DNA from: Candidatus Solibacter usitatus | GTDB taxonomy: Bacteria; Acidobacteriota; Terriglobia; Bryobacterales; Bryobacteraceae | NCBI GenBank assembly: GCA_016191645.1 | Contig: JACPVQ010000050.1 | Span: 1 to 48,707, forward strand | Direction of reading: 5' to 3' | Length of the DNA stretch: 48,707 nucleotides | In this document: in pieces, positions 8,504 through 14,662 of the stretch | Layout: each line of letters begins with the position of its first letter | Numbering within the stretch: the first letter of the stretch is position 1 | The notes under the pieces: generated by a model | Told to the model about the DNA's origin: nothing | What the model saw: only the letters and a program-made list of their open reading frames with translations | Database searches by the model: none | Position numbers and translations under genes: made by a program

Positions 8504-9400
8504 CTATTCCAATTCGCCGAGAGCCTTCGCCACGACGTTTCCATTCGCCAGAAGCTGCGCCTCGGCATGTTCCCGATCGAGGCCCGTCTTTTCCATCACG
8601 ATCGCCGTCCGCACGCAACGTCCGGATGCTTCCAGCAGTTCAGCAGCGCGCTCATCGCCGGCACCGGTCACTTTGGCGATAATCCTCCGCGCGCGATCCT
8701 CCAACTTGACGTTCTTCGGCTGCACGTTCACCATCAGATTGCCGTAGGTATACCCCAACCGGATCATCACTCCCGTGCTGAGCATGTTCAATACAAGCTT
8801 GGTGGCCGTACCGGCCTTCATGCGCGTCGATCCCGTGATCACCTCCGGCCCGGTGACGGGCGTGATGGCGATTTCGGCCCGCCGCGACAATTCCGAATCC
8901 GGCACGCAGCTGATTCCAATCGTGCGCGCGCCCAATCGCCGCGCTTCATCCATCGCCCCAAGAACGTATGGCGTGCGGCCGCTGGCGGCGATTCCACACA
9001 GAACGTCCTGCGCCGAAAACTCCCGTTGCCGCAAGTCGTGAACTCCGCTCACGGGGTCGTCTTCGCTAGCTTCGGTGGCTCTCGCCAAAGCCGACTCTCC
9101 TCCGGCAATGATCCCCTGAACCATGTGCGCCGGAACGTTATACGTTGGCGCGCACTCGGCGGCATCCAGCACACCCAAACGCCCGCTGGTTCCAGCCCCA
9201 ATGTAGAACAGCCGTCCGCCGCCTCGAAGTGCGGCCGCGATATGACCCACCGCCTTGGCGATGGCGGGTATACAGGAAGCCACAGCTTCGGCTACCAGTT
9301 TGTCCTCGGAATTGATGACACGCAGCATCTCCTCCACGGACATCCGGTCAATCCGCTCCGACGCGGCATTCGGTTGTTCCGTGAGAATCTTCGCCGGCAT
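8504..9400 (-). CDS. murQ: N-acetylmuramic acid 6-phosphate etherase MurQ
   Basis: The 298-residue protein has the SIS-type sugar-phosphate fold with GAGTSGRLGVLDAAE, the ITGSTRMKAGTATK block and the C-terminal helical part (VMEKTGLDREHAEAQL) typical of MurQ. The enzyme cleaves the lactyl ether of MurNAc-6-phosphate to GlcNAc-6-phosphate and D-lactate during cell-wall recycling. The ATG at 9400 (MPAKILTEQPN) is preferred over an in-frame TTG at 9412 because AGGTAAG lies directly before it and family members start at this position. It lies immediately upstream of murA; a terminator-like hairpin separates it from erpA. Confidence 0.93.
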   Translation of the reverse strand: MPAKILTEQPNAASERIDRMSVEEMLRVINSEDKLVAEAVASCIPAIAKAVGHIAAALRGGGRLFYIGAGTSGRLGVLDAAECAPTYNVPAHMVQGIIAGGESALARATEASEDDPVSGVHDLRQREFSAQDVLCGIAASGRTPYVLGAMDEARRLGARTIGISCVPDSELSRRAEIAITPVTGPEVITGSTRMKAGTATKLVLNMLSTGVMIRLGYTYGNLMVNVQPKNVKLEDRARRIIAKVTGAGDERAAELLEASGRCVRTAIVMEKTGLDREHAEAQLLANGNVVAKALGELE

Positions 9401-9410
9401 CTTACCTATC

Positions 9411-9441
9411 AAAACAGAAAACCCCTCCCGGATGGGAAGGG
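9411..9441 (-). terminator. Intrinsic terminator or attenuator between erpA and murQ
   Basis: Read on the minus strand, an 8-bp stem (arms 9434-9441 and 9422-9429, one mismatch, loop of 4) is followed by TTTTCTGTTTT (9421-9411). It lies about 35 nt past the erpA stop and 10 nt before the murQ start. It would end most erpA transcripts or attenuate read-through into murQ-murA. Confidence 0.6.
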
Positions 9442-9475
9442 CTTTCTTGCAGACAAAGAGATCGCTAGCGGCAAG

Positions 9476-9799
9476 CTATGCGCTAAAGGAACTGCCACAG
9501 CCGCAGGTGGACTTCACATTCGGGTTATTGAACTTGAAGCCGGAACCCTCCAGGGTTTCCACATAGTCCACTTCCACGCCGTCCAGATACAGCAGGCTGG
9601 CCTGGTCCACGAATACCTTCAGGCTGTCATAGTTATAGGTCTTGTCCAACATGTTGGCGGCGTTTTCGAAAGCCATCGAGTAGCTGAACCCGGAACAGCC
9701 TCCGCCAACCACGGAAATGCGCAGCCCTGCCGGCTTGGGCTCCTGCGACTCCAAAATCTCTCGAACCTTGCCAACGGCGCGCTCGGTAAGTTGTATCAT
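9476..9799 (-). CDS. erpA: A-type iron-sulfur carrier / insertion protein (ErpA/IscA family)
   Basis: The 107-residue protein has the HesB/IscA fold and the three conserved cysteines: Cys35 in GGGCSGFSY and Cys99/Cys101 in STCGCGSSF. These proteins bind a 4Fe-4S or 2Fe-2S cluster and deliver it to apo-enzymes. Length and the CGCG tail fit ErpA, but IscA or SufA cannot be excluded from sequence alone because no suf or isc genes lie nearby. The ATG at 9799 is chosen over an upstream in-frame start (9814) because AAGGAG lies 6 nt before it. Confidence 0.88.
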   Translation of the reverse strand: MIQLTERAVGKVREILESQEPKPAGLRISVVGGGCSGFSYSMAFENAANMLDKTYNYDSLKVFVDQASLLYLDGVEVDYVETLEGSGFKFNNPNVKSTCGCGSSFSA

Positions 9800-9818
9800 T
9801 GCTAGCTCCTTCAATTAA

Positions 9819-9846
9819 ACTATATCAAAAGGAAGAGAATCCGCAA
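9819..9846 (-). promoter_or_regulatory. Predicted sigma-70-type promoter of erpA
   Basis: On the minus strand, TTGCGG (9846-9841) and TATAGT (9824-9819) are separated by 16 nt, and the erpA ATG follows about 20 nt later with a good ribosome-binding site between. The call is by consensus match only. Confidence 0.45.
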
Positions 9847-9906
9847 AGGCCGTCCCATGTTATTCTGGGCACCGGACGTAACCCTACCCTTTGCCTTGTA
9901 AACGGT

Positions 9907-9933
9907 TGAAACCTAAAGTCGATATGACGCGTC
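9907..9933 (+). promoter_or_regulatory. Possible ECF-type promoter upstream of the sigma factor gene (autoregulation)
   Basis: TGAAAC (9907-9912) and CGTC (9930-9933) are 17 nt apart, resembling the GAAC / CGTC layout of RpoE-like promoters. Transcription would then start only a few bases before the start codon. ECF genes often control themselves. The evidence is weak and rests on a short match. Confidence 0.25.
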
Positions 9934-9942
9934 CCATTGGAC

Positions 9943-10605
9943 ATGAGCGGGATGGCCAGCGTTCTTCCAATTCCGGCAACGGGCGGGCTGCGCACTAAGG
10001 CGAAAGTGGAGAACCGCTACACAGACGAAGCCCTTCTCGTCAAGCGCGTGCGCGAAGGCGACGAGATGGCGTTCCGTGAGATCGTGGAACGCTACCAAGC
10101 CAAGGTCTTTTCCATCATCTACGGTATTTTGCGCAATCGCAACGACGCCGAAGACATTTCTCAGCAGGTTTTTGCAAAGATCTATTTTTCCCTTGGCAAC
10201 TTCGATTCGCGCAGCTCGCTGCTGACGTGGATCTACAAGATCACGGTCAATGAGTGCTACGACTATCTGCGCAAAAAGCGCGTTCGCAAGCTGGTCTATG
10301 AGAGCGATTTCTCTGAAGAAGACACGCGCAAAATGGAGAATTCGGAAGCCGCCATTTCTCTGGAGCCGCCTGTGGATCAGTCGCTGGCGCGCCGGGATCT
10401 GGCGATGAAGCTTTTGGAGAAAGTCTCCGCCGAAGACCGCAATCTGATTTTGTTGAAGGAAGTCCAGGGTCACTCCGTCGAGGAGTTGGCGGAAATGACC
10501 GGGATGAACGAGAATACAATTAAAGTAAAATTGTTTCGTGCGCGCCAAAAGCTTTTGAAGGCCGCGCAGAAGTTGTATCGCGGCGGCAAACCCGCCGTTG
10601 TCTGA
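9943..10605 (+). CDS. ECF-family RNA polymerase sigma factor (RpoE-like)
   Basis: The product of about 220 residues has sigma-70 region 2 (FREIVERYQAKVFSIIYG ... DAEDISQQVF ... WIYKITVNECYDYLR) and a C-terminal region 4 helix-turn-helix (EDRNLILLKEVQGHSVEELAEM). There is no region 1.1 or 3, as in ECF sigmas. Possible starts are TTG 9937, ATG 9943 and ATG 9952; none has a strong ribosome-binding site, so the start is uncertain. The next gene encodes a zinc-finger anti-sigma factor and the one after a CpxP-like protein, so this is most likely an envelope-stress sigma factor. Confidence 0.92.
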   Translation: MSGMASVLPIPATGGLRTKAKVENRYTDEALLVKRVREGDEMAFREIVERYQAKVFSIIYGILRNRNDAEDISQQVFAKIYFSLGNFDSRSSLLTWIYKITVNECYDYLRKKRVRKLVYESDFSEEDTRKMENSEAAISLEPPVDQSLARRDLAMKLLEKVSAEDRNLILLKEVQGHSVEELAEMTGMNENTIKVKLFRARQKLLKAAQKLYRGGKPAVV

Positions 10606-10674
10606 TGGTTTACAATAAGCGGACGGTAGTTCCAGATCCGCGAAGTTAGTAGTTCTTTACGAGGGAAGATTCAT

Positions 10675-11130
10675 ATGCATCCGCCCGTTCGGGATGGTTT
10701 GGAAGCCTATCTGGCCGGCAAGCCGGACAGCGGCCTTCTGCATCACATCGAGGCTTGCCCCGAGTGCCGCGAAATGGTCCGCCAGTCCGAACTGCAGGCC
10801 CAACTGATTCGCAGCCTCCGGCCGGAAGCCGAGTTCGAGCCCTCCGCCGGCTTTTACGCGCGTGTCATGGACGCCATCGACCGGCAGAGAAGTTCTTCCA
10901 TCTGGAGTGTTTTTCTGGAGCCCTTCTTCGCGCGCAGGCTGATGGTGGCATCGGCCATGCTAACGCTGTTGCTCGGCGTTCTCCTGTTCACCAGTCCGAA
11001 GGATGAGATCAACGCGCACTCCATGCCGGAGCACATTCTGGCGGAAGAGGTTCCTTCGGCGGCGCAGCTTGTCGATCTGAATCAGGATCGCAATGCCGTC
11101 CTGGTTCAATTGACCACGTACAGCGAGTAG
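10675..11130 (+). CDS. Membrane-anchored zinc-finger anti-sigma factor
   Basis: The 151-residue protein has an N-terminal ZAS-type motif, H24-x3-C28-x2-C31 (HHIEACPECRE), which in this family binds zinc and clamps the ECF sigma factor. One membrane segment near residues 84-103 (LMVASAMLTLLLGVLLF) follows, with a short outer part. It sits 69 nt after the sigma gene with GAGGGAAG before the ATG. By family knowledge it holds the upstream sigma factor inactive until an envelope signal is received. The periplasmic tail is short (about 45 residues), so sensing may be left to the next gene product. Confidence 0.85.
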   Translation: MHPPVRDGLEAYLAGKPDSGLLHHIEACPECREMVRQSELQAQLIRSLRPEAEFEPSAGFYARVMDAIDRQRSSSIWSVFLEPFFARRLMVASAMLTLLLGVLLFTSPKDEINAHSMPEHILAEEVPSAAQLVDLNQDRNAVLVQLTTYSE

Positions 11131-11519
11131 TGCAACGAATGACCGGCGCTCCCACCACCTGGCAGAATCCGCGAATCATCTCCATTCTGCTGTTGATCTT
11201 CGTTTGCGGCGCCACCGCGGGAGCGGTTGTCATGCGCATGGGCGCGGCCCGCAACAGCCACCACAGCGCTTCCTATTGGAAAGAGGGCGGCAAGGAGATC
11301 TCCATTGAGCGATTCAAGAAGGAACTCAATCTCACGCCGGAGCAGGCTCGCGACATGGAAGTGGTGCTGAACGATTTCGTGATGTACTACCAGACCTTGC
11401 AGGAACAGATGAACGATGTCCGCGCGTCAGGAAAAGAGCGCATTCTGCGCATCCTCAATGAAGAGCAGAAACAGAAATTCCTGCGCATGATGGATCTTCT
11501 CAGCAAACAGCTGAAGTAA
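11130..11519 (+). CDS. Membrane-tethered CpxP/Spy-like periplasmic protein
   Basis: The 129-residue product has an N-terminal membrane helix (IISILLLIFVCGATAGAVVM) and a helical domain with the LTPEQARDMEVVL motif and an EEQKQKFLRMM segment, resembling the LTxxQ repeats of CpxP/Spy/heavy-metal-sensor proteins. Its GTG start overlaps the anti-sigma stop by one base (an in-frame ATG is at 11139), so the two are translationally coupled. The gene order sigma, anti-sigma, CpxP-like suggests that it senses misfolded protein or metal and signals through the anti-sigma factor. That role is inferred. Confidence 0.75.
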   Translation: MQRMTGAPTTWQNPRIISILLLIFVCGATAGAVVMRMGAARNSHHSASYWKEGGKEISIERFKKELNLTPEQARDMEVVLNDFVMYYQTLQEQMNDVRASGKERILRILNEEQKQKFLRMMDLLSKQLK

Positions 11520-11530
11520 CCAAAAAACCA

Positions 11531-11559
11531 TTGATCCTACAGGCCGGCAATGTTATTCT
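11531..11559 (+). promoter_or_regulatory. Strong sigma-70-type promoter for the SAM-II-like leader RNA
   Basis: TTGATC (11531-11536) and TATTCT (11554-11559) are separated by exactly 17 nt. The expected transcription start (about 11566-11568) falls right at the first helix of the structured RNA that follows, which supports both calls. Confidence 0.7.
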
Positions 11560-11566
11560 ATTTTTG

Positions 11567-11642
11567 ACACGTGGAGTGATTTAGGCCATTCGCAGGAAGG
11601 GCCAAGCTACTTGCAACCACGTTAAAAAGTGCTAAAGGCGGG
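11567..11642 (+). ncRNA. SAM-II-like riboswitch aptamer with an inserted hairpin (long-loop variant)
   Basis: The sequence reproduces the SAM-II core. P1 is ACGTGG (11569-11574) with CCACGT (11617-11622); the conserved loop TGATTTA is at 11577-11583; TTGCAA is at 11611-11616; an A-rich strand precedes GCTAAA (11631-11636). The H-type pseudoknot is possible: TACTT (11608-11612) pairs with AAGTG (11627-11631). Unlike compact SAM-II RNAs, a GGCC/GGCC hairpin (11584-11603) is inserted between the TGATTTA loop and the pseudoknot strand, as in long-loop variants. SAM-II RNAs bind S-adenosylmethionine and normally control methionine-synthesis genes by hiding the ribosome-binding site. Here a terminator follows instead. 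The call is by eye and needs covariance-model scoring. Confidence 0.7.
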
Positions 11643-11667
11643 TCCGCAAAACTGGCAGTATGAGTCA

Positions 11668-11696
11668 GCCCCGCTAATCGGGGCTTTTGCTTTTTG
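11668..11696 (+). terminator. Intrinsic terminator downstream of the SAM-II-like aptamer
   Basis: A perfect 6-bp GC stem, GCCCCG (11668-11673) / CGGGGC (11679-11684), with loop CTAAT is followed by TTTTGCTTTTTG. An alternative pairing exists: GCGGG (11638-11642, at the 3' end of the aptamer) with CCCGC (11670-11674) would open the terminator. Ligand control of termination is therefore possible. Confidence 0.75.
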
Positions 11697-11726
11697 TGGA
11701 CCACGCCGGGCGCGTGGGAGGTTGTT

Positions 11727-12023
11727 ATGAGCGTCTGGCAGGGGGCAGCCCCGTCCGTTGATCTATTGGCCGTCCGCATTACCGTGGAAGCGTTTCAACT
11801 CGAAGAGCTTCTGGAGGTTCTGGCCGACGCGCCATTCCCTATTAACCCGTCCATTGAACATCACACCGAAATGCAGGTGAACGGCCGCTCCGTCGCCGCG
11901 GTTTTGGTGACATTCCCCGCCTGGGAATCGCAATTCGCCGAGGTGCGTCTCAGGTTGGAGGAAAGGCGTCTGGCGGCCGTTGTGGACGCCGCTCCTATGC
12001 TGGGAACGGCGCGCGTACAATAA
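11727..12023 (+). CDS. Unrecognised 98-residue protein, first gene after the SAM-II-like leader
   Basis: The ATG at 11727 is chosen because GGGAGG lies 6 nt upstream and it follows the terminator; an in-frame upstream start (11694) falls inside the terminator tail. The product (MSVWQGAAPSVDLLAVRI ...) has no signal peptide, membrane helix, cysteine cluster or motif that I know. Predicted alternation (VDLLAVRITV strand, EELLEVLADA helix, then MQVNGRSVAAVLVTF strand and a charged AEVRLRLEERRLAAVV helix) would suit a small ferredoxin-like or ACT-like fold. The AddB-like gene starts 5 nt after its stop, so it leads that operon. I cannot assign a function. Confidence 0.6.
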   Translation: MSVWQGAAPSVDLLAVRITVEAFQLEELLEVLADAPFPINPSIEHHTEMQVNGRSVAAVLVTFPAWESQFAEVRLRLEERRLAAVVDAAPMLGTARVQ

Positions 12024-12028
12024 GAGAC

Positions 12029-14662
12029 TTGACGCTTCTCCATTCCGCGGAAGCACCTGCTCCTGAGCTGCCATCCAGCCTGTTCCGGCGGCAGTTGCTG
12101 GCCGGCAAAGACGACGTCTGCCTGTTGACTCCCACCGCCACTATGGCGGAGCATGTGCGCCACCGGCTGGCTCGGGAGGGCCTGCTGGTGCGCCCCGATT
12201 CCATCGTTACGCTTTCGCGATTCGTCGAGCCGTTGGTGCTCGACCTGCCGGCGATCTCAGCGGCCTATCTCGATCGCCTGATCCACCGTATCCTCACCGA
12301 AGATCCGCCTGAAGAGTTCCAGCCACTGGCTCAATCGAAAGGCTTGCGGCGCAATCTCGCGTCGTTGGTGGAGGAGGTCTCCGCAGCCGGATGCGACGCT
12401 TCGTCGTTGCCATCCGCATCGCCATTCCGGCAGGTTCTCGCTCGTGTGGAAAAGGAAGCGGCCGGCGCCGGACTTCATCTGCGGTCTCGGCGTTTGTCCA
12501 TGGCGGCGGAGCGGTTGCGCGCCTCCGGCCACCACTGGCGAGAGATTTATCTGGAAGGGTTCTACGCATTCACGCCGGCCGAATTGGAAGTGATTGGCGC
12601 AATGTCTCCGGCGCGCGTTGTGGTTTCCCTTCCTGAATGGGATGGCGCGCTTCCTTCCCGCCGGGCGTTAGAGAAACTGGCATTCCGTTCTTTGTCGATT
12701 GCCAAAGAGGAACCGGTTTCGCGGATTGCTGTGATCGCGGCGACGGACGCGCAGAGTGAAGCCGAAGAGATCTCCCGGCGCGTCCTTGCGCTTTCAGAAA
12801 GCGGAACGCCCTTTCGCGATATCGCCATCGTGGTACGTTCCGAAACTCCCTACGTTCCGCTTCTGCGAACCACATTCGCCCGCTTCGGAGTTCCGGCCCG
12901 CTACTACTTTCAAGCTAATCTCGACACGCATCCCACGGGCCGGTTTTTGCTGGGCTGGCTGCGTGCGCTGACCTCCGGTTGGGACTACGAACAACTCCTC
13001 CCCGTGATCAGCTCGCCGCTGTCCGGTGTTCCATCGGAGCAGACTGCGCGCATCGATCACTGGCTGCGCGAACGGATGCCCGGCAAGGGTCTGCCTCCCG
13101 AGCTTGCGCTCTGGCAGGAGCACAGTGCGCTGCGCGCGGAGCGTTTGACTGCCGGAGAATGGGCTCCGAAATTAGCAGCGCTTACGAGCCTTCTCCGTCT
13201 CCCCACCCTCACCGACCACGTGCCCGTGGAACAGGCTTTGGAATGGCGCGAGCTGTTCGCGTCGTTGATCGCATGGCAGGAAGCGTGCGTGCAAACCGCG
13301 GCCTTTCTGCCTGCCGGAAAAACAATGCGCTGCGCCGATTTCGTCGCGCATCTTGCGGAAGTCCTGGAACAAACACCGTTCAGCGGCAACGACGGACGCC
13401 GCAATGTGGTTCACGTGATGGATGCCTTCGAGGCGCGCCAATGGCGGCTTCCGCACGTCTTCGTTTGCGGATTGACAGAGCGCATGTTTCCGCACTACCA
13501 CTCGGAACACCCGATTCTGCCCGACGCGGATCGCATGGACCTGCGCCTGCAAGGCGTGATCCTGCGCACGTCGCAAGAACGCCAACGCGACGAACTGTTT
13601 CTCTTTGAGGGCGTCGGCAAGACCGCCCGGCAGCAACTCACGTTCTCCTATCCACGAATCAACGTGCAGGGCGATCAGACGCTTCCTTCGTTCTTTCTCC
13701 AATCATTCGAAGGAAAGAGAGAAAGCGAAACGCCTGTGCGCGCCAGTTCGAAATGGCGCAAAAGCGTGCCCCATGCATCGGCAATTTCGCGCGCCTCTTT
13801 GCTCTCGCTGCTCAAGAAGGCCCGATCCCCTCTATCGCCCACCGCAATCGAAACTTATTTGCAGTGCCCATTTCAATTCTTCGCCCGTTATGTTCTCAAG
13901 CTGAATCAGCCGCCCGTGCGCCCTCGCGACCGCTTGGATGCACTGCTGCAGGGAAGCATCCTGCATCAAACGCTGGCGGAGGGTGAGGGCTCGCCGCTGT
14001 TTGTGGAAGAGATTTTTTCCCGTCTGTTCGACGAAGCGTGTAAGCGCGAGTCCGTACCGTCGGGCCACCTCGCCGAACGCGTGCGTTTGGAGATCCGCGC
14101 CAACCTGCGCCGTTTCCTGGAAAGCCCGCCGCTCAAGGGCGCATCCACGGTGGCCATTGAAAAACCATTCGATCTGCGGCTCGACAGCCATCTGCGCGTT
14201 CGCGGCAAGATCGACCGCATCGTCAAAGTTCAGCAGGGCGGTCTGGTGGTGATTGATTACAAGTACTCGCGGCCGCATCGTGTGCGGGAACTTTTCCGCT
14301 CGCATGATCGCGGCGAACTCGTGCAAGGAGGCATCTATCTCTGGGCGGCGGAAAAGCTTTTCCACGCGCAGCCCGCCGGAATGCTTTATTGCGGCCTCAA
14401 GGGCGAGGTTTCCTGGGCCGGTTGGCACCTGCCCTTTTTCGGATGGCACGAGTTGGGGGAAACCGAAGACGCAGTGCGTCTCAGCGAAATCATCGGCGAG
14501 GCGCGCGAAACCAGTGTTCAGGTGGCCGCGCGCATCGATCGCGGAGAGATCGCACCCGCGCCCGCGGATACCGTGAAGTGCGATTGGTGCGCATACTCCA
14601 CGGCCTGCCGCATCGAGTCCGCGCCCGCGCCGCTGGTGCAGGTCGCCGGAGGCGGCTCGTGA
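12029..14662 (+). CDS. addB: AddB-like nuclease subunit with inactive helicase region and Fe-S PD-(D/E)XK domain
   Basis: The 877-residue protein has a long UvrD-like but degenerate helicase region; no Walker A motif is visible near the N-terminus (LLAGKDDVCLLTPT). The C-terminal nuclease domain has GKID729R ... IDYK (Asp743, Lys745), the PD-(D/E)XK active site. It is framed by Cys613 (LQCPFQFFARY) and Cys851, Cys854 and Cys860 (CDWCAYSTAC), the AddB/Cas4-type Fe-S cluster pattern. AddAB resects DNA double-strand breaks for recombination. The TTG start is 5 nt after the upstream gene, and the stop overlaps the addA GTG by four bases (GTGA). It is named by architecture; lineage-specific naming may differ. 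Confidence 0.85.
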   Translation: MTLLHSAEAPAPELPSSLFRRQLLAGKDDVCLLTPTATMAEHVRHRLAREGLLVRPDSIVTLSRFVEPLVLDLPAISAAYLDRLIHRILTEDPPEEFQPLAQSKGLRRNLASLVEEVSAAGCDASSLPSASPFRQVLARVEKEAAGAGLHLRSRRLSMAAERLRASGHHWREIYLEGFYAFTPAELEVIGAMSPARVVVSLPEWDGALPSRRALEKLAFRSLSIAKEEPVSRIAVIAATDAQSEAEEISRRVLALSESGTPFRDIAIVVRSETPYVPLLRTTFARFGVPARYYFQANLDTHPTGRFLLGWLRALTSGWDYEQLLPVISSPLSGVPSEQTARIDHWLRERMPGKGLPPELALWQEHSALRAERLTAGEWAPKLAALTSLLRLPTLTDHVPVEQALEWRELFASLIAWQEACVQTAAFLPAGKTMRCADFVAHLAEVLEQTPFSGNDGRRNVVHVMDAFEARQWRLPHVFVCGLTERMFPHYHSEHPILPDADRMDLRLQGVILRTSQERQRDELFLFEGVGKTARQQLTFSYPRINVQGDQTLPSFFLQSFEGKRESETPVRASSKWRKSVPHASAISRASLLSLLKKARSPLSPTAIETYLQCPFQFFARYVLKLNQPPVRPRDRLDALLQGSILHQTLAEGEGSPLFVEEIFSRLFDEACKRESVPSGHLAERVRLEIRANLRRFLESPPLKGASTVAIEKPFDLRLDSHLRVRGKIDRIVKVQQGGLVVIDYKYSRPHRVRELFRSHDRGELVQGGIYLWAAEKLFHAQPAGMLYCGLKGEVSWAGWHLPFFGWHELGETEDAVRLSEIIGEARETSVQVAARIDRGEIAPAPADTVKCDWCAYSTACRIESAPAPLVQVAGGGS

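Noticed and set aside
7283..9805. A plus-strand frame of 840 codons opposite murA, murQ and erpA
   Set aside because: It runs antisense to three well-supported conserved genes; long open antisense frames are expected from the codon bias of high-GC genes. The product is His/Arg/Gln-rich with no motif.
11560..11700. Cyclic di-GMP (GEMM-I) riboswitch as an alternative for the leader RNA
   Set aside because: A CGCAAAAC string is present, but the GGCAAACC loop, the receptor stem and the usual pairing are absent; the SAM-II core explains more of the sequence.
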